Shown here: positions 28,832-36,144 of the stretch, piece after piece
How positions within the stretch are numbered: the first letter of the stretch is position 1
How the letters are laid out: each line of letters starts with the position of its first letter
Source: Microcoleus sp. bin38.metabat.b11b12b14.051
GTDB lineage: Bacteria > Cyanobacteriota > Cyanobacteriia > Cyanobacteriales > Microcoleaceae
DNA length: 64,000 bases
Direction: 5' to 3'
NCBI RefSeq assembly: GCF_013299165.1
Contig: NZ_JAAFKD010000015.1
Coordinates: 105,122-169,121, forward strand
Program-made: the position numbers and the translations under genes
The notes under the pieces: generated by a model
Told to the model about the DNA's origin: nothing
The model's input: the letters and a program-made list of their open reading frames with translations, nothing else
The model's database searches: none

Positions 28832-28996
28832 CAGTATAAACAGTCATTTACCTAACCTAGTTTAGCGCTGATGGTGATTTAAGCTTATTTATGCTAGTGG
28901 CGAAAATTTAGGTGCTGATTGCTGCTGGGGAAACTGCTGTTGCCGGATATAATCAAGATAATTGAGTAAATAAAATTAAAAACTAACCGTAGCATT

Positions 28997-29371
28997 ATGT
29001 CTGAGAAACTTAGTATTAAATTTACGATCGCCTTCAATGACCCTGACCTGAACTCAGAAGAACGAGACGAACAGGCACAACGATTCATGGCTGAACTGAA
29101 GCAAATGGACGAAGTTGGGGTTGATCGTGTACTAGACCCCAATCCACCAGAAGGCAACAAAGCGATCGGGGGGATGTTGGTGGGCTTGCTAACGGCTGAG
29201 GTTAGTGTTACTAATGTTCAAAAACTAATGGGGTTTCTGGGCGATCGCCTTGGTGGTAAGCCGATTGAGCTTACTGTAGAAGCTAATGGCAAAAAACTGA
29301 CGGTGAAAGCCCACAGTAGGGAAGAGTTAGAAGCTGCCATCAAAGCAGCCCAAGATTTTGTGGCGACATAG
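28997..29371 (+). CDS. EACC1-like protein partnering a caspase-like effector
   Basis: A 124-residue protein matching, from memory, effector-associated constant component 1 (EACC1), a small partner found beside diverse conflict-system effectors. Features: N-terminal strand LSIKFTIAFNDPD; a helix rich in Glu/Gln (EERDEQAQRFMAELKQ); the linker DPNPPEGNKAIGG; a helix MLVGLLTAEVSVTNVQKLM; and the C-terminal ELTVEANGKKLTVKAHSREE with a final helix. ATG 28997 has no competitor. The caspase-Hsp70 gene starts 10 bp after its stop, so the pair is surely one operon. The proposed role is an adaptor or regulator of the protease; the mechanism is not known to me. Confidence 0.8.
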   Translation: MSEKLSIKFTIAFNDPDLNSEERDEQAQRFMAELKQMDEVGVDRVLDPNPPEGNKAIGGMLVGLLTAEVSVTNVQKLMGFLGDRLGGKPIELTVEANGKKLTVKAHSREELEAAIKAAQDFVAT

Positions 29372-29381
29372 GCAGGCAGAC

Positions 29382-32300
29382 ATGACAAAAGTTGCATTGT
29401 TGATTGGGGTCAGCCAGTATGAGCCGGGGTTAAATCTGTTACCTGCGGCCGTAAAGGACATTGAAGCCCTACGGCGAGTCTTGCAAGACCCAGAAATGGG
29501 TGGGTTTGATGAGGTGAAAACACTTGCTAACCCTCAATCTCACATAATGCAGTTTGAAATTGAGACGTTGTTTGACGGTCGTACAAAGGACGATCTGGTT
29601 TTACTGTTCTTCTCTGGACATGGGATTAAGGATGATGCTGGCAGGCTATATTTTGCCAGTCGGAGCACTCGGAAAAACGCCAAGGGCGATTTAATTCGGT
29701 CAACGGCTGTCCCCACAAGTTTTGTCCACGACATCATGAACAATAGCCGTGCCAAACGGCAGGCAATTATCCTGGATTGTTGTTTTAGCGGAGCGTTTGA
29801 TCCGGCATTACAGGCAAAGGATGATGGTTCGGTTGACTTGCAGACTCAGTTGGGTGCAGAAGGGCGGGTCGTACTCACCTCCTCCAGTTCAACTCAATAT
29901 TCATTTGAGCAGCAGGGATCGGATTTGTCAATTTACACCCGCTATCTGGTGGAGGGCATTGAAACCGGGGCAGGTGATATAAATAGTGACGGGTTTATTT
30001 CAATGCTGGAGTTGCATGAATACGCTGCCAGCAAGGTACGGGAAACAGCTCCCAAGATGACCCCCAAAATTATCGTATTGAAAGACAAGGGGTTTGAAAT
30101 TGTTCTTGCTAAGGCACGGGTTACTGACCCCAAGCTGAAATATCGAAAAATCGCTTCACGGTATGCCAATGCAGGTACGATTCGACCCGCAGGGCGGGCA
30201 GTTTTAAATACATTGAGGCATCAGCTAGGGCTAACACTTGAAGAAGCAACTGAAATTGAAGTTGAGGTATTGCGTCCTTATCAAGAGCGACTGGCAAATC
30301 TGCAACAGTACCGGGAAACGTTGATTGCAGAAGCAGAGCATGAATATCCACTAAGTGAGTTTGCCCATGAAGACTTGAATATGCTTCAGCAGATGCTTGG
30401 GCTGAGAGATGAAAACATTCTACCTATTCAGCAAGAAGTTGAAGCGAAGTTTATTCAGCAGTCAGCAGCCTATCAACAAAACCTGGTTCAGTATGAGCAG
30501 ACGTTGATCGATACAATCCAACGAGAATTCCCCTTCAGCCAGCAAACTCGTCGAAGCTTAGAGAAATTGCAACAGTCTTTAAAACTTACAGATGAAGATA
30601 TTGCTCGTGTTGAACAACCTCTGAGTCAGCAAGCAGAACTCAGACATCAGGAACAGCTAAGGGAAGCAGCCGAGCGACAGCAAAAGGAAAAGGAACGGGC
30701 AGAATACGAAAATAAACTTCGTCGCTACGAGCAGGAGTTTACTAAGGCAATTCAAGCAGAATATCCACCAAATCATTACGTTATAGATGGTTTAAAGCAT
30801 TTTCAACAACAGTTAGGGCTTAAAGATGAAGATATTACCCAGATTGAACAACCAATTTGTAAGCCGTTAGAAGCAAAATATCAGGACCAACTCAAACAGC
30901 AACAAGAAGCTCAACAGCGACAGAAATTAGAATTGGAGCAGAAGCGTCAAAAAGCTGAATATAAAAAAAAGCTGCTACGTTACGAGCAAGAATTTTCCAA
31001 GGCGATTCAAGTGGAATACCCATTGAGCGAACATTTTCGCGAAACTTTGAGGAAGTTTCAGCAAATTCTGGGACTTACCCAAGAACAAATTAGCCGTGTT
31101 GAAAAGCCGTTTTTAATGCAGAAGGAAACTGAATATCAGCAGCAAGCTAAACAGCTCGATTTGAGATGTATTTCATCTCGTGTGACAACAGATTCTTCAT
31201 TTTCCGTAGTTGGCATCCAGCTTGATGCTAGTGGTTTTTCAGTTGCTGTCATTAAAGATTTTCATGTATCTGTGATTCCAAATAGCCAAGGAAAGCTTAA
31301 AACTCCTGATATCATCGCTTGTACTCCAAATGGTGAATGGTTAGTAGGGCAGGAAGTAAAAGACCAAGCACTGGGTAATCAAGCAAATATATTTGAAGGT
31401 ATTCTGAACCTAATAGGACGACATTACGATGAGATTAGGCAAGAAGGTTTAGATGTTTCCTATAATGTTATCAAAGGGAAAGATGGTTTCCCTTTAATAA
31501 GTTGCCCCTGTCTAAATCAAAATCTTAAACCTGAAGAAATAGTGGCTAACGGACTGCGTAATATTGTTAATCATGCCACTCAGTATTTAGGTTGGCAGAT
31601 AAGAGAAGTTGTAATATCAGTTCCTTCTTGTTTCACACTTCTTCAGCGTAAGGCAGTACAAGATGTGGCTAGTCTTGCAGATTTAAAATGTCGGGGAGTC
31701 AAGAACTCATCTACTCTAGCTGCTCTTTCTTATGGAATCAACGTAAAGGATAATGAAACAATTTTAATCTTTGATGTAAGTGAAGGGCATATTGTTGCGT
31801 CTATTTTGGAGATAGGAGATGGAGTTTTTGAAGTTTTAAGTGTTTTGGGAAAATGCTTTTTAATCAGTAGCAGAGAACAGCAAACACTTCTCAAATACTT
31901 TCGTGTTTTACTAGAAAATACGTTACTTGAAGCTAAAATCTCTAAAGATACTATCAAAAAAGTATTCCTGACTGGATCTTCTTCTTTCATAGCAGGAATG
32001 GAGGAGCAAATTCGACAAATAACGAATAAACAAATAGTTAAAATTCCCTTTTCAGAAACAGCAGTAGTTATGGGTGCTGCCATTTATGCAGGACTACTTA
32101 GTGGGTCAGTAAAAGATGTGTTACAGCTAGATGTGACATCTGGATATTTGGGCGTGAAGACTGCAAGTGGGGAAGTATCTATTATTATTCGTCAGTGTAC
32201 TTGTATCCCAACTAAGAAGAGTGAGTCATTTACAACTATATCTGATAATCAGACAAGTATAGATGTTCAAGTAGTACAAGGAGATTCCTCACATGGGCCA

Positions 32301-32519
32301 AATATAATCTATTTAGGTTCTTTTCGCTTAGATGGTATTGCCCCAGCGCCTTCTGGCACTCCCAGGATAGAAATAACGTTTGGTATTGATGCAAACAGTT
32401 TCTTGGACATTGAAGCGGTAGATAAAGACAGTAAACAAGGAATATCGGTATCCTATACCAATCTAGATCAAAGCTTAAAACAGAGATCAACAATAGCACC
32501 ACGAAGTTCTGATAATTAA
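29382..32519 (+). CDS. Caspase-like protease fused to helical repeats and an Hsp70-like module
   Basis: A 1045-residue protein from ATG 29382 (a GTG frame opens 24 bp earlier). Residues 1-235 are a caspase/metacaspase-like (C14) domain: VALLIGVSQY, the catalytic His in LLFFSGHGIKD (about H80), the catalytic Cys in ILDCCFSGAF (about C134). Residues about 250-600 are five helical units of the type RYEQEFSKAIQVEYPLSE plus QQLGLKDEDI, joined by EQ/K-rich coiled coils. Residues about 605-905 resemble an Hsp70 nucleotide-binding domain, but the phosphate motifs are altered (GIQLDASGFS; FDVSEGH). Residues about 905-1035 resemble the Hsp70 peptide-binding beta domain (SGSVKDVLQLDVTSGYLG, CIPTKKSESFTT, DNQTSIDVQVVQG). 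No helical lid follows. Confidence 0.85.
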   Translation: MTKVALLIGVSQYEPGLNLLPAAVKDIEALRRVLQDPEMGGFDEVKTLANPQSHIMQFEIETLFDGRTKDDLVLLFFSGHGIKDDAGRLYFASRSTRKNAKGDLIRSTAVPTSFVHDIMNNSRAKRQAIILDCCFSGAFDPALQAKDDGSVDLQTQLGAEGRVVLTSSSSTQYSFEQQGSDLSIYTRYLVEGIETGAGDINSDGFISMLELHEYAASKVRETAPKMTPKIIVLKDKGFEIVLAKARVTDPKLKYRKIASRYANAGTIRPAGRAVLNTLRHQLGLTLEEATEIEVEVLRPYQERLANLQQYRETLIAEAEHEYPLSEFAHEDLNMLQQMLGLRDENILPIQQEVEAKFIQQSAAYQQNLVQYEQTLIDTIQREFPFSQQTRRSLEKLQQSLKLTDEDIARVEQPLSQQAELRHQEQLREAAERQQKEKERAEYENKLRRYEQEFTKAIQAEYPPNHYVIDGLKHFQQQLGLKDEDITQIEQPICKPLEAKYQDQLKQQQEAQQRQKLELEQKRQKAEYKKKLLRYEQEFSKAIQVEYPLSEHFRETLRKFQQILGLTQEQISRVEKPFLMQKETEYQQQAKQLDLRCISSRVTTDSSFSVVGIQLDASGFSVAVIKDFHVSVIPNSQGKLKTPDIIACTPNGEWLVGQEVKDQALGNQANIFEGILNLIGRHYDEIRQEGLDVSYNVIKGKDGFPLISCPCLNQNLKPEEIVANGLRNIVNHATQYLGWQIREVVISVPSCFTLLQRKAVQDVASLADLKCRGVKNSSTLAALSYGINVKDNETILIFDVSEGHIVASILEIGDGVFEVLSVLGKCFLISSREQQTLLKYFRVLLENTLLEAKISKDTIKKVFLTGSSSFIAGMEEQIRQITNKQIVKIPFSETAVVMGAAIYAGLLSGSVKDVLQLDVTSGYLGVKTASGEVSIIIRQCTCIPTKKSESFTTISDNQTSIDVQVVQGDSSHGPNIIYLGSFRLDGIAPAPSGTPRIEITFGIDANSFLDIEAVDKDSKQGISVSYTNLDQSLKQRSTIAPRSSDN

Positions 32520-32521
32520 TG

Positions 32522-32598
32522 GATACTCAATTGACAAACAGAAATAATCTGCGGTAAAATTACAAATAAAGCACGGATAATTCCCAAATGAACGATCG
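32522..32598 (+). repeat. 77 bp leader sequence duplicated at 34824-34900
   Basis: GATACTCAATTGACAAAC through AATTCCCAAA and ACGATCG is present here, directly upstream of and including the first codons of the small antitoxin-like gene, and again at 34824-34900 with only a few substitutions. It probably carries the promoter of that TA-type gene. Confidence 0.9.
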
Positions 32599-32842
32599 CT
32601 CCTCAGCAGATTTGATATCTGTGACAGAGTTACACCGCCAACTTAACGACTTACTCAAGCAACTATCACCGGAACGATTACAGGTACTTACTGATTTTGC
32701 CGCTTACTTAGCAAATACTGAAAGCGAAGCTGCAACTCAAGAACTTTTGGCAATCTCTGGATTGCTAGAGCGAGTTAAGCAAAATCAAGCAACCCCTAAA
32801 ACTGATTACGCAAACTGGAGAACTCTTCGCAATGTACTATAA
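32588..32842 (+). CDS. Small antitoxin-like protein
   Basis: An 84-residue, mostly helical protein: VTELHRQLNDLLKQLSPERL, VLTDFAAYLANTES, then a linker and the tail KTDYANWRTL. This pattern (a short helical regulator with an LSPERLQVLxDF-type core and a C-terminal Trp-containing tail) is common in small cyanobacterial antitoxins paired with RelE-like or PIN-like toxins; assignment is by resemblance. No toxin follows. Instead a -10-like TATAAT overlaps its stop codon and a 132 bp MITE-like element lies downstream. It may be an orphan left after loss of its partner. Confidence 0.5.
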   Translation: MNDRSSADLISVTELHRQLNDLLKQLSPERLQVLTDFAAYLANTESEAATQELLAISGLLERVKQNQATPKTDYANWRTLRNVL

Positions 32843-33004
32843 TATAGATACGGCTCTCCTGGACTTATGGTGAAAAAGTGGGGGGTAACTGATAGCTTCC
32901 TCAAAAGATTCAATTGAAAGCCTTATAGGGCAATAGTTTGAGGATTGATAAATCTGCCTTATAACCACAACATCAGGAGAGCCATAGATACCAACAAAAG
33001 TTGG
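32838..33004 (+). promoter_or_regulatory. TATAAT plus CCAAC-N4-GTTGG element, split by a MITE
   Basis: TATAAT at 32838-32843, then ATAGATAC, then (after the inserted element) CCAACAAAAGTTGG at 32991-33004 and GGAGTAT before ATGTCC at 33016. Removing the MITE with one copy of its duplication yields a sequence that aligns with 36108-36150, where the same order stands unbroken before a DUF433-type gene. The 5 bp palindrome may be an operator or an RNA hairpin holding the ribosome binding site. Confidence 0.6.
32852..32983. mobile_element. MITE-like element, 132 bp, with 8 bp target duplication
   Basis: The ends are GGCTCTCCTG at 32852 and its complement CAGGAGAGCC ending at 32983; weaker inverted similarity continues inward. 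It is flanked by ATAGATAC at 32844-32851 and 32984-32991. It has no coding capacity. An 8 bp duplication and GGCTCT-type ends recall ISL3-like elements, but no parent copy is in the window. Confidence 0.8.
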
Positions 33005-33044
33005 AGTATCTTTGTATGTCCTTGTTATATAGACGCAGGTGCTT

Positions 33045-33554
33045 ATGTCTCAAGCAATTAGGCAAGACATCATCAATATCGCCGAAGAGCAGATTGACGA
33101 AATAAGGCAAAAGATTGACTACCATACCACAGAATACACCATCGAATTCATAGTCGATAAATACCTGAAACAAGATGATGCTGGGTTCAGTGAGATTTAT
33201 ATCCCTGAATTTCACAGAAACTTGAGATGGGATATTAATCATCAATCTCGATTCATTGAATCCATTATTCTTGCTGTGCCTATTGCTGCCATAATTGTCG
33301 CAGAAATCAAAGAAACTGGAAAAGTAGCGATTGTTGATGGAGCTCAGAGGGTGATGACTTTGGCAGCTTTCCTGACAAATCAGTTACAACTGAGCAACCT
33401 CAAGACATTAGACTCTCTAAATGGTTCCTATTTTAAGGATCTCGCACCTTCACGCCAAAGAAAGTTTAAATATACTTCACTCCGAACAATCTTTCTCTCA
33501 GACAAAGCTGATGAGAGAGTAATAAATGAAGTGTTTTATCGCATCAACTCTTGA
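33045..33554 (+). CDS. DUF262 (GmrSD-like) protein, C-terminally truncated
   Basis: 169 residues from ATG 33045 (a GTG frame opens 6 bp earlier). It carries the DUF262 ParB/sulfiredoxin-like core: IYIPEFHRNLRWDINHQSRF, the conserved catalytic segment IVDGAQRVMTLAAFL, and RKFKYTSLRTIFL. It stops at RINS-TGA just where family members continue with RINTGS and a further ~200 residues. It is therefore a truncated version, though the NTP-binding core is intact. It precedes a HEPN nuclease gene by 84 bp; DUF262 proteins and MAE_28990/MAE_18760-type HEPN proteins are a recurring pair. Likely the sensor or NTPase half of a defence or TA-like module. Confidence 0.75.
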   Translation: MSQAIRQDIINIAEEQIDEIRQKIDYHTTEYTIEFIVDKYLKQDDAGFSEIYIPEFHRNLRWDINHQSRFIESIILAVPIAAIIVAEIKETGKVAIVDGAQRVMTLAAFLTNQLQLSNLKTLDSLNGSYFKDLAPSRQRKFKYTSLRTIFLSDKADERVINEVFYRINS

Positions 33555-33638
33555 GAACATATTGAATTTTGTGCAGATAACTTTTTTAAGTGGATTTAAG
33601 AAATATTATGATAAGGACAAGCTTTTAAGTCACAGCTT

Positions 33639-34343
33639 ATGAAAGAGTTTATCAGAGACTTTAACAGGCGAGTGGCAGAAATCCAGAAATATTTTGAGTT
33701 AGTAGATAAAATTGAAGGCATTAGTGCATTGTCTGCTAAATCGATCGTTTTCCCATCAGGTGAATATATTGTTGATAGCGAGATTCAAAAAATCTTGCAG
33801 TCTCATTGTTATTTGCTATTATACAATCTCGTTGAATCTTCTATTAGAAATGGTATAACTGCAATTCATGATGTTATTTTAATCGATGGATTAACTTACA
33901 AAGATTTAAGTCCGAAAATAAAGAGATTGTGGTTGCTGAACGATAAAAGTAAAAGTTTCAGAGACTCATCTGTCAAAAAGGATAGTGTAGCTGACAATCT
34001 TCAGGAATTAATTAAATCGGTTTTGGATGATGAGATAGTTTCGTTAGATCCATCTAATATTCCCATATCGGGAAATTTGGATGCTAAAACTATTAAAGAG
34101 CTTATAGATATGTACGGGTTTTTTGGAAATTTAGGAGTTCCGAGTAGAGAAATAGATGAAATTCTGAATTTTGTGGTTAAGATACGATGCGATTTGGCAC
34201 ATGGGAATGTTTCTTTTAGTGATGCTTCGAGTCAAATACTTTGGAGCAAGTTAGTTGACGATAAAGATAAATTGGTAAAATATTTAACTCATATGCTGAA
34301 TAATATTGATGATTACATTGAAAAGAAGAAATACAGAATCTAG
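33639..34343 (+). CDS. HEPN-like nuclease, MAE_28990/MAE_18760-type
   Basis: A 234-residue, alpha-helical, charged protein. The C-terminal half has a HEPN catalytic Rx4H motif in KIRCDLAHGNVSF (about residue 190). The N-terminal part has SHCYLLLYNLVESSIRNGI, matching the family in which HEPN ribonucleases accompany DUF262 proteins. ATG 33639 is the natural start. It lies 84 bp after the truncated DUF262 gene, in the same direction, with low GC like its partner and unlike the flanking genes, which is consistent with joint acquisition. Predicted to cleave RNA when activated; its restraint may be altered if the DUF262 partner is incomplete. Confidence 0.75.
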   Translation: MKEFIRDFNRRVAEIQKYFELVDKIEGISALSAKSIVFPSGEYIVDSEIQKILQSHCYLLLYNLVESSIRNGITAIHDVILIDGLTYKDLSPKIKRLWLLNDKSKSFRDSSVKKDSVADNLQELIKSVLDDEIVSLDPSNIPISGNLDAKTIKELIDMYGFFGNLGVPSREIDEILNFVVKIRCDLAHGNVSFSDASSQILWSKLVDDKDKLVKYLTHMLNNIDDYIEKKKYRI

Positions 34344-34416
34344 CTGATAGAGTGCTATGATGAACCCATAGGAAATGCACTGAGAAACAAAGCTATCGAT
34401 ATATATTAAGAGCAAA

Positions 34417-34610
34417 ATTGAGGAGGCTGAATGAAAACCTCGATCGCCCAGGCCAACATCAAAGACCAACCGTTGAAACGATCTCAAACCGATGATAGTC
34501 CACGAACCCCGCTACAGCAAAGAAGAATTTGCCAAAGCCGGCGATGAGATTTATGAATCTCAAGTGCGCCCTCAAGTCGAGACAGGCGATCGTGGTAAGA
34601 TTGTGGCGAT
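34417..34610 (+). repeat. 194 bp direct repeat, copy 1 (copy 2 at 35801-35994)
   Basis: Begins ATTGAGGAGGCTGAATGAAAAC and runs through the first 40 codons of the small gene at 34492. The second copy differs by only a few bases. It includes a strong GAGGAGG ribosome binding site before ATG 34431, which opens a ~39-codon frame overlapping the 34492 gene in another phase. Confidence 0.95.
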
Positions 34611-34797
34611 CGACATTCAGACAGCAGCTTTTGAAGTTGACGCCAGTGAAATCGCTGCTTGCGATCGCCTCGAAGCCCGTCATCCAGATGCTCAAATCTG
34701 GATTGTCCGCATTGGTTCTCGCCATGTCCGTCGAGCGGGAGTTGTTGACGTACAAAATATCATCACAATACCTGCTAAAAGTGCTACAAGCTGCTAA
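34492..34797 (+). CDS. Small protein of a family paired with retropepsin-like proteases
   Basis: A 101-residue protein: HEPRYSKEEFAKAGDEIYES, DRGKIVAIDIQTAAFEVDA, and HPDAQIWIVRIGSRHVRR. This resembles small cyanobacterial proteins with a KGKFVVIDIETGDYEID-type strand pair which, as I recall, usually precede genes for clan AA aspartic proteases. No protease follows here. The last ~18 residues after RIGSRHVRRAG look unrelated to the family. The better ribosome binding site lies upstream, at 34431 in another frame. Could be an orphan or decaying copy; a shorter, clearly broken copy is at 35876. Confidence 0.5.
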   Translation: MIVHEPRYSKEEFAKAGDEIYESQVRPQVETGDRGKIVAIDIQTAAFEVDASEIAACDRLEARHPDAQIWIVRIGSRHVRRAGVVDVQNIITIPAKSATSC

Positions 34798-34823
34798 AAA
34801 TAAAACCATCCTTAGCGCCGATC

Positions 34824-34950
34824 GATACTCAATTGACAAACAAAAATAATCTGCGGTAAAATTAGAAATAAAGCACGGATAATTCCCAAATAAACGATCG
34901 ACATTGAGACAGCAGCTTTTGAAGTTGACGCCAGTGAAATCATTGATCGT
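34824..34950 (+). pseudogene. Chimeric remnant of two small TA-type genes
   Basis: Positions 34824-34900 repeat the leader of the 32588 gene (start codon changed from ATG to ATA). They are joined directly to about 50 bp matching the middle of the 34492 gene (GACATT-AGACAGCAGCTTTTGAAG and following). No open protein results. It is a recombination scar between neighbouring small-gene loci. Confidence 0.8.
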
Positions 34951-34974
34951 TGGCTCTAGGCGCAGTGACTTACA

Positions 34975-35343
34975 CTAGCCGTTTTTCAAATATTTACCCA
35001 AAAACTCTAGCTGGTTCACCATTTCCTCTGCTGTTTTATTAGCAGTTAGTTCCAGAATAGCTCGAACTTGCTCACCGACAGAATATTCTTGTGAAAGCAG
35101 TGCAATGCCAGCATGAGATTCTTCTCTGGCGAGGAACTCGTTATGTAACTGGCAAAAGTCTCCAATATTGTGACTGTACAAGACTCTACTTTGAGTCGCA
35201 GCTAACCGAAGTTGTTCTTCGTCTATTAACCCTTCTGTTTGAGTTTCGTTGACGGTTGTGACATCAACTTGACGCGCTCGTAATGCTCGCAGTAGAGACT
35301 GATCTTGCGAGTCTTCATCTAGATAAAGCCGGATTTCACTCAT
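34975..35343 (-). CDS. DUF5615 PIN-like toxin
   Basis: A 122-residue PIN-like protein: IRLYLDEDSQDQSLL with the first acidic residues, VLYSHNIGDFCQLHNEF with the conserved N-x-x-DF block, and a helical C-terminus. This is the DUF5615 family, predicted to be metal-dependent ribonucleases of the VapC-like PIN superfamily. It starts inside the end of the DUF433 gene with a 4 bp overlap (35340-35343), the standard antitoxin-then-toxin layout. It looks intact. Confidence 0.87.
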   Translation of the reverse strand: MSEIRLYLDEDSQDQSLLRALRARQVDVTTVNETQTEGLIDEEQLRLAATQSRVLYSHNIGDFCQLHNEFLAREESHAGIALLSQEYSVGEQVRAILELTANKTAEEMVNQLEFLGKYLKNG

Positions 35344-35642
35344 GCTTTTTGACCCGACTTGTTGTGCAGAGCTTCTAGACGCTTAGCCTCTGATGCTTGA
35401 TGGAGCAAATCGGCTTCGATTTCTGCGGTATTGGCATGGTAGTAGGTGAGTGCGGCGTAGATTTCGGCGAGGGTGAGATGTCCGACGCGATCGCAAATTT
35501 CTTCAGCGTTAAGTCCGCGTTTGTACCAAGTGACAATTCGCCGAACGGTGACACCTTTGCCGACGATGTGAGGACATCCGCCGTGCAGTCCGGGGGTGCG
35601 TGCGATCAGTGTACCAATGTCGATCGAGACTGCTGTTGTCAT
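35340..35642 (-). CDS. DUF433 antitoxin
   Basis: A 100-residue DUF433 protein: GLHGGCPHIVGKGVTVRRIV (winged helix-turn-helix with the GCPHI-G motif), WYKRGLNAEEICDRVGHLTL and IYAALTYYHAN. The expected role is binding of the operator and neutralisation of the DUF5615 toxin encoded immediately downstream. The first residues up to TPGLHG are somewhat long but have no alternative start. Its upstream region resembles the orphan sequence at about 42797-42880. Confidence 0.88.
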   Translation of the reverse strand: MTTAVSIDIGTLIARTPGLHGGCPHIVGKGVTVRRIVTWYKRGLNAEEICDRVGHLTLAEIYAALTYYHANTAEIEADLLHQASEAKRLEALHNKSGQKA

Positions 35643-35800
35643 GGCGATCGCCTTTTCAAAAGACTGAGCTATTGTTACAGGATAACAGGTGCGCGATGAT
35701 TTGTGTCGCCGATCGGGCGATCGCTCAATTCGCTCTATAAGCTCTCGGTGTTAAACCTGTAAATTACAGAAACTGTTTGCTTAAATGACTATACAGACAG

Positions 35801-35998
35801 ATTGAGGAGGCTGAATGAAAACCTCGATCGCCCAGGCCAACATTAAAGAACAACCGTTGAAACGATCTCAAACCGATGATAGTCCACGAACCCCGCTACA
35901 GCAAAGAAGAATTTGCCAAAGCCGGCGATGAGATTTATGAATCTCAAGTGCGCCCTCAAGTCGAGACAGGCGATCGTGGTACGATGGTGGCGATCTAA
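35801..35998 (+). pseudogene. Truncated copy of the 34492-type gene
   Basis: Copy 2 of the 194 bp repeat. Read from ATG 35876 it gives the same N-terminal 34 residues (HEPRYSKEEFAKAGDE and on), then TMVAI and a TAA at 35996-35998, for 40 codons. It ends exactly where the duplicated segment ends, so it is a partial duplication rather than a point-mutated gene. Confidence 0.85.
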
Positions 35999-36107
35999 TC
36001 AGTAAACGGGCGATCGATCGCAGTTTCAACCCGATTCGCCGTCAAGAAATTCTATCTACCGCTCAAACTATCCGTAGTCAAATAGTCGCGATCGCGCTTC
36101 CTTATAC

Positions 36108-36136
36108 TATAATTCAGATACCAACCTTTGTTGGAG
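36108..36136 (+). promoter_or_regulatory. Promoter and 5' palindrome of the second DUF433/DUF5615 pair
   Basis: TATAAT at 36108-36113 is followed by CCAACCTTTGTTGG at 36121-36134 and GGAG at 36133-36136, nine bases before ATG 36145. The palindrome overlaps the ribosome binding site, so it could act as an operator for autorepression or as an mRNA hairpin that limits translation. The same order is seen, disrupted, at 32838-33016. Confidence 0.6.
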
Positions 36137-36144
36137 TATTTTTT

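Noticed and set aside
34459..34839. 126-codon minus-strand frame
   Set aside because: Antisense to the 34492 gene, whose plus-strand translation matches a known small family.
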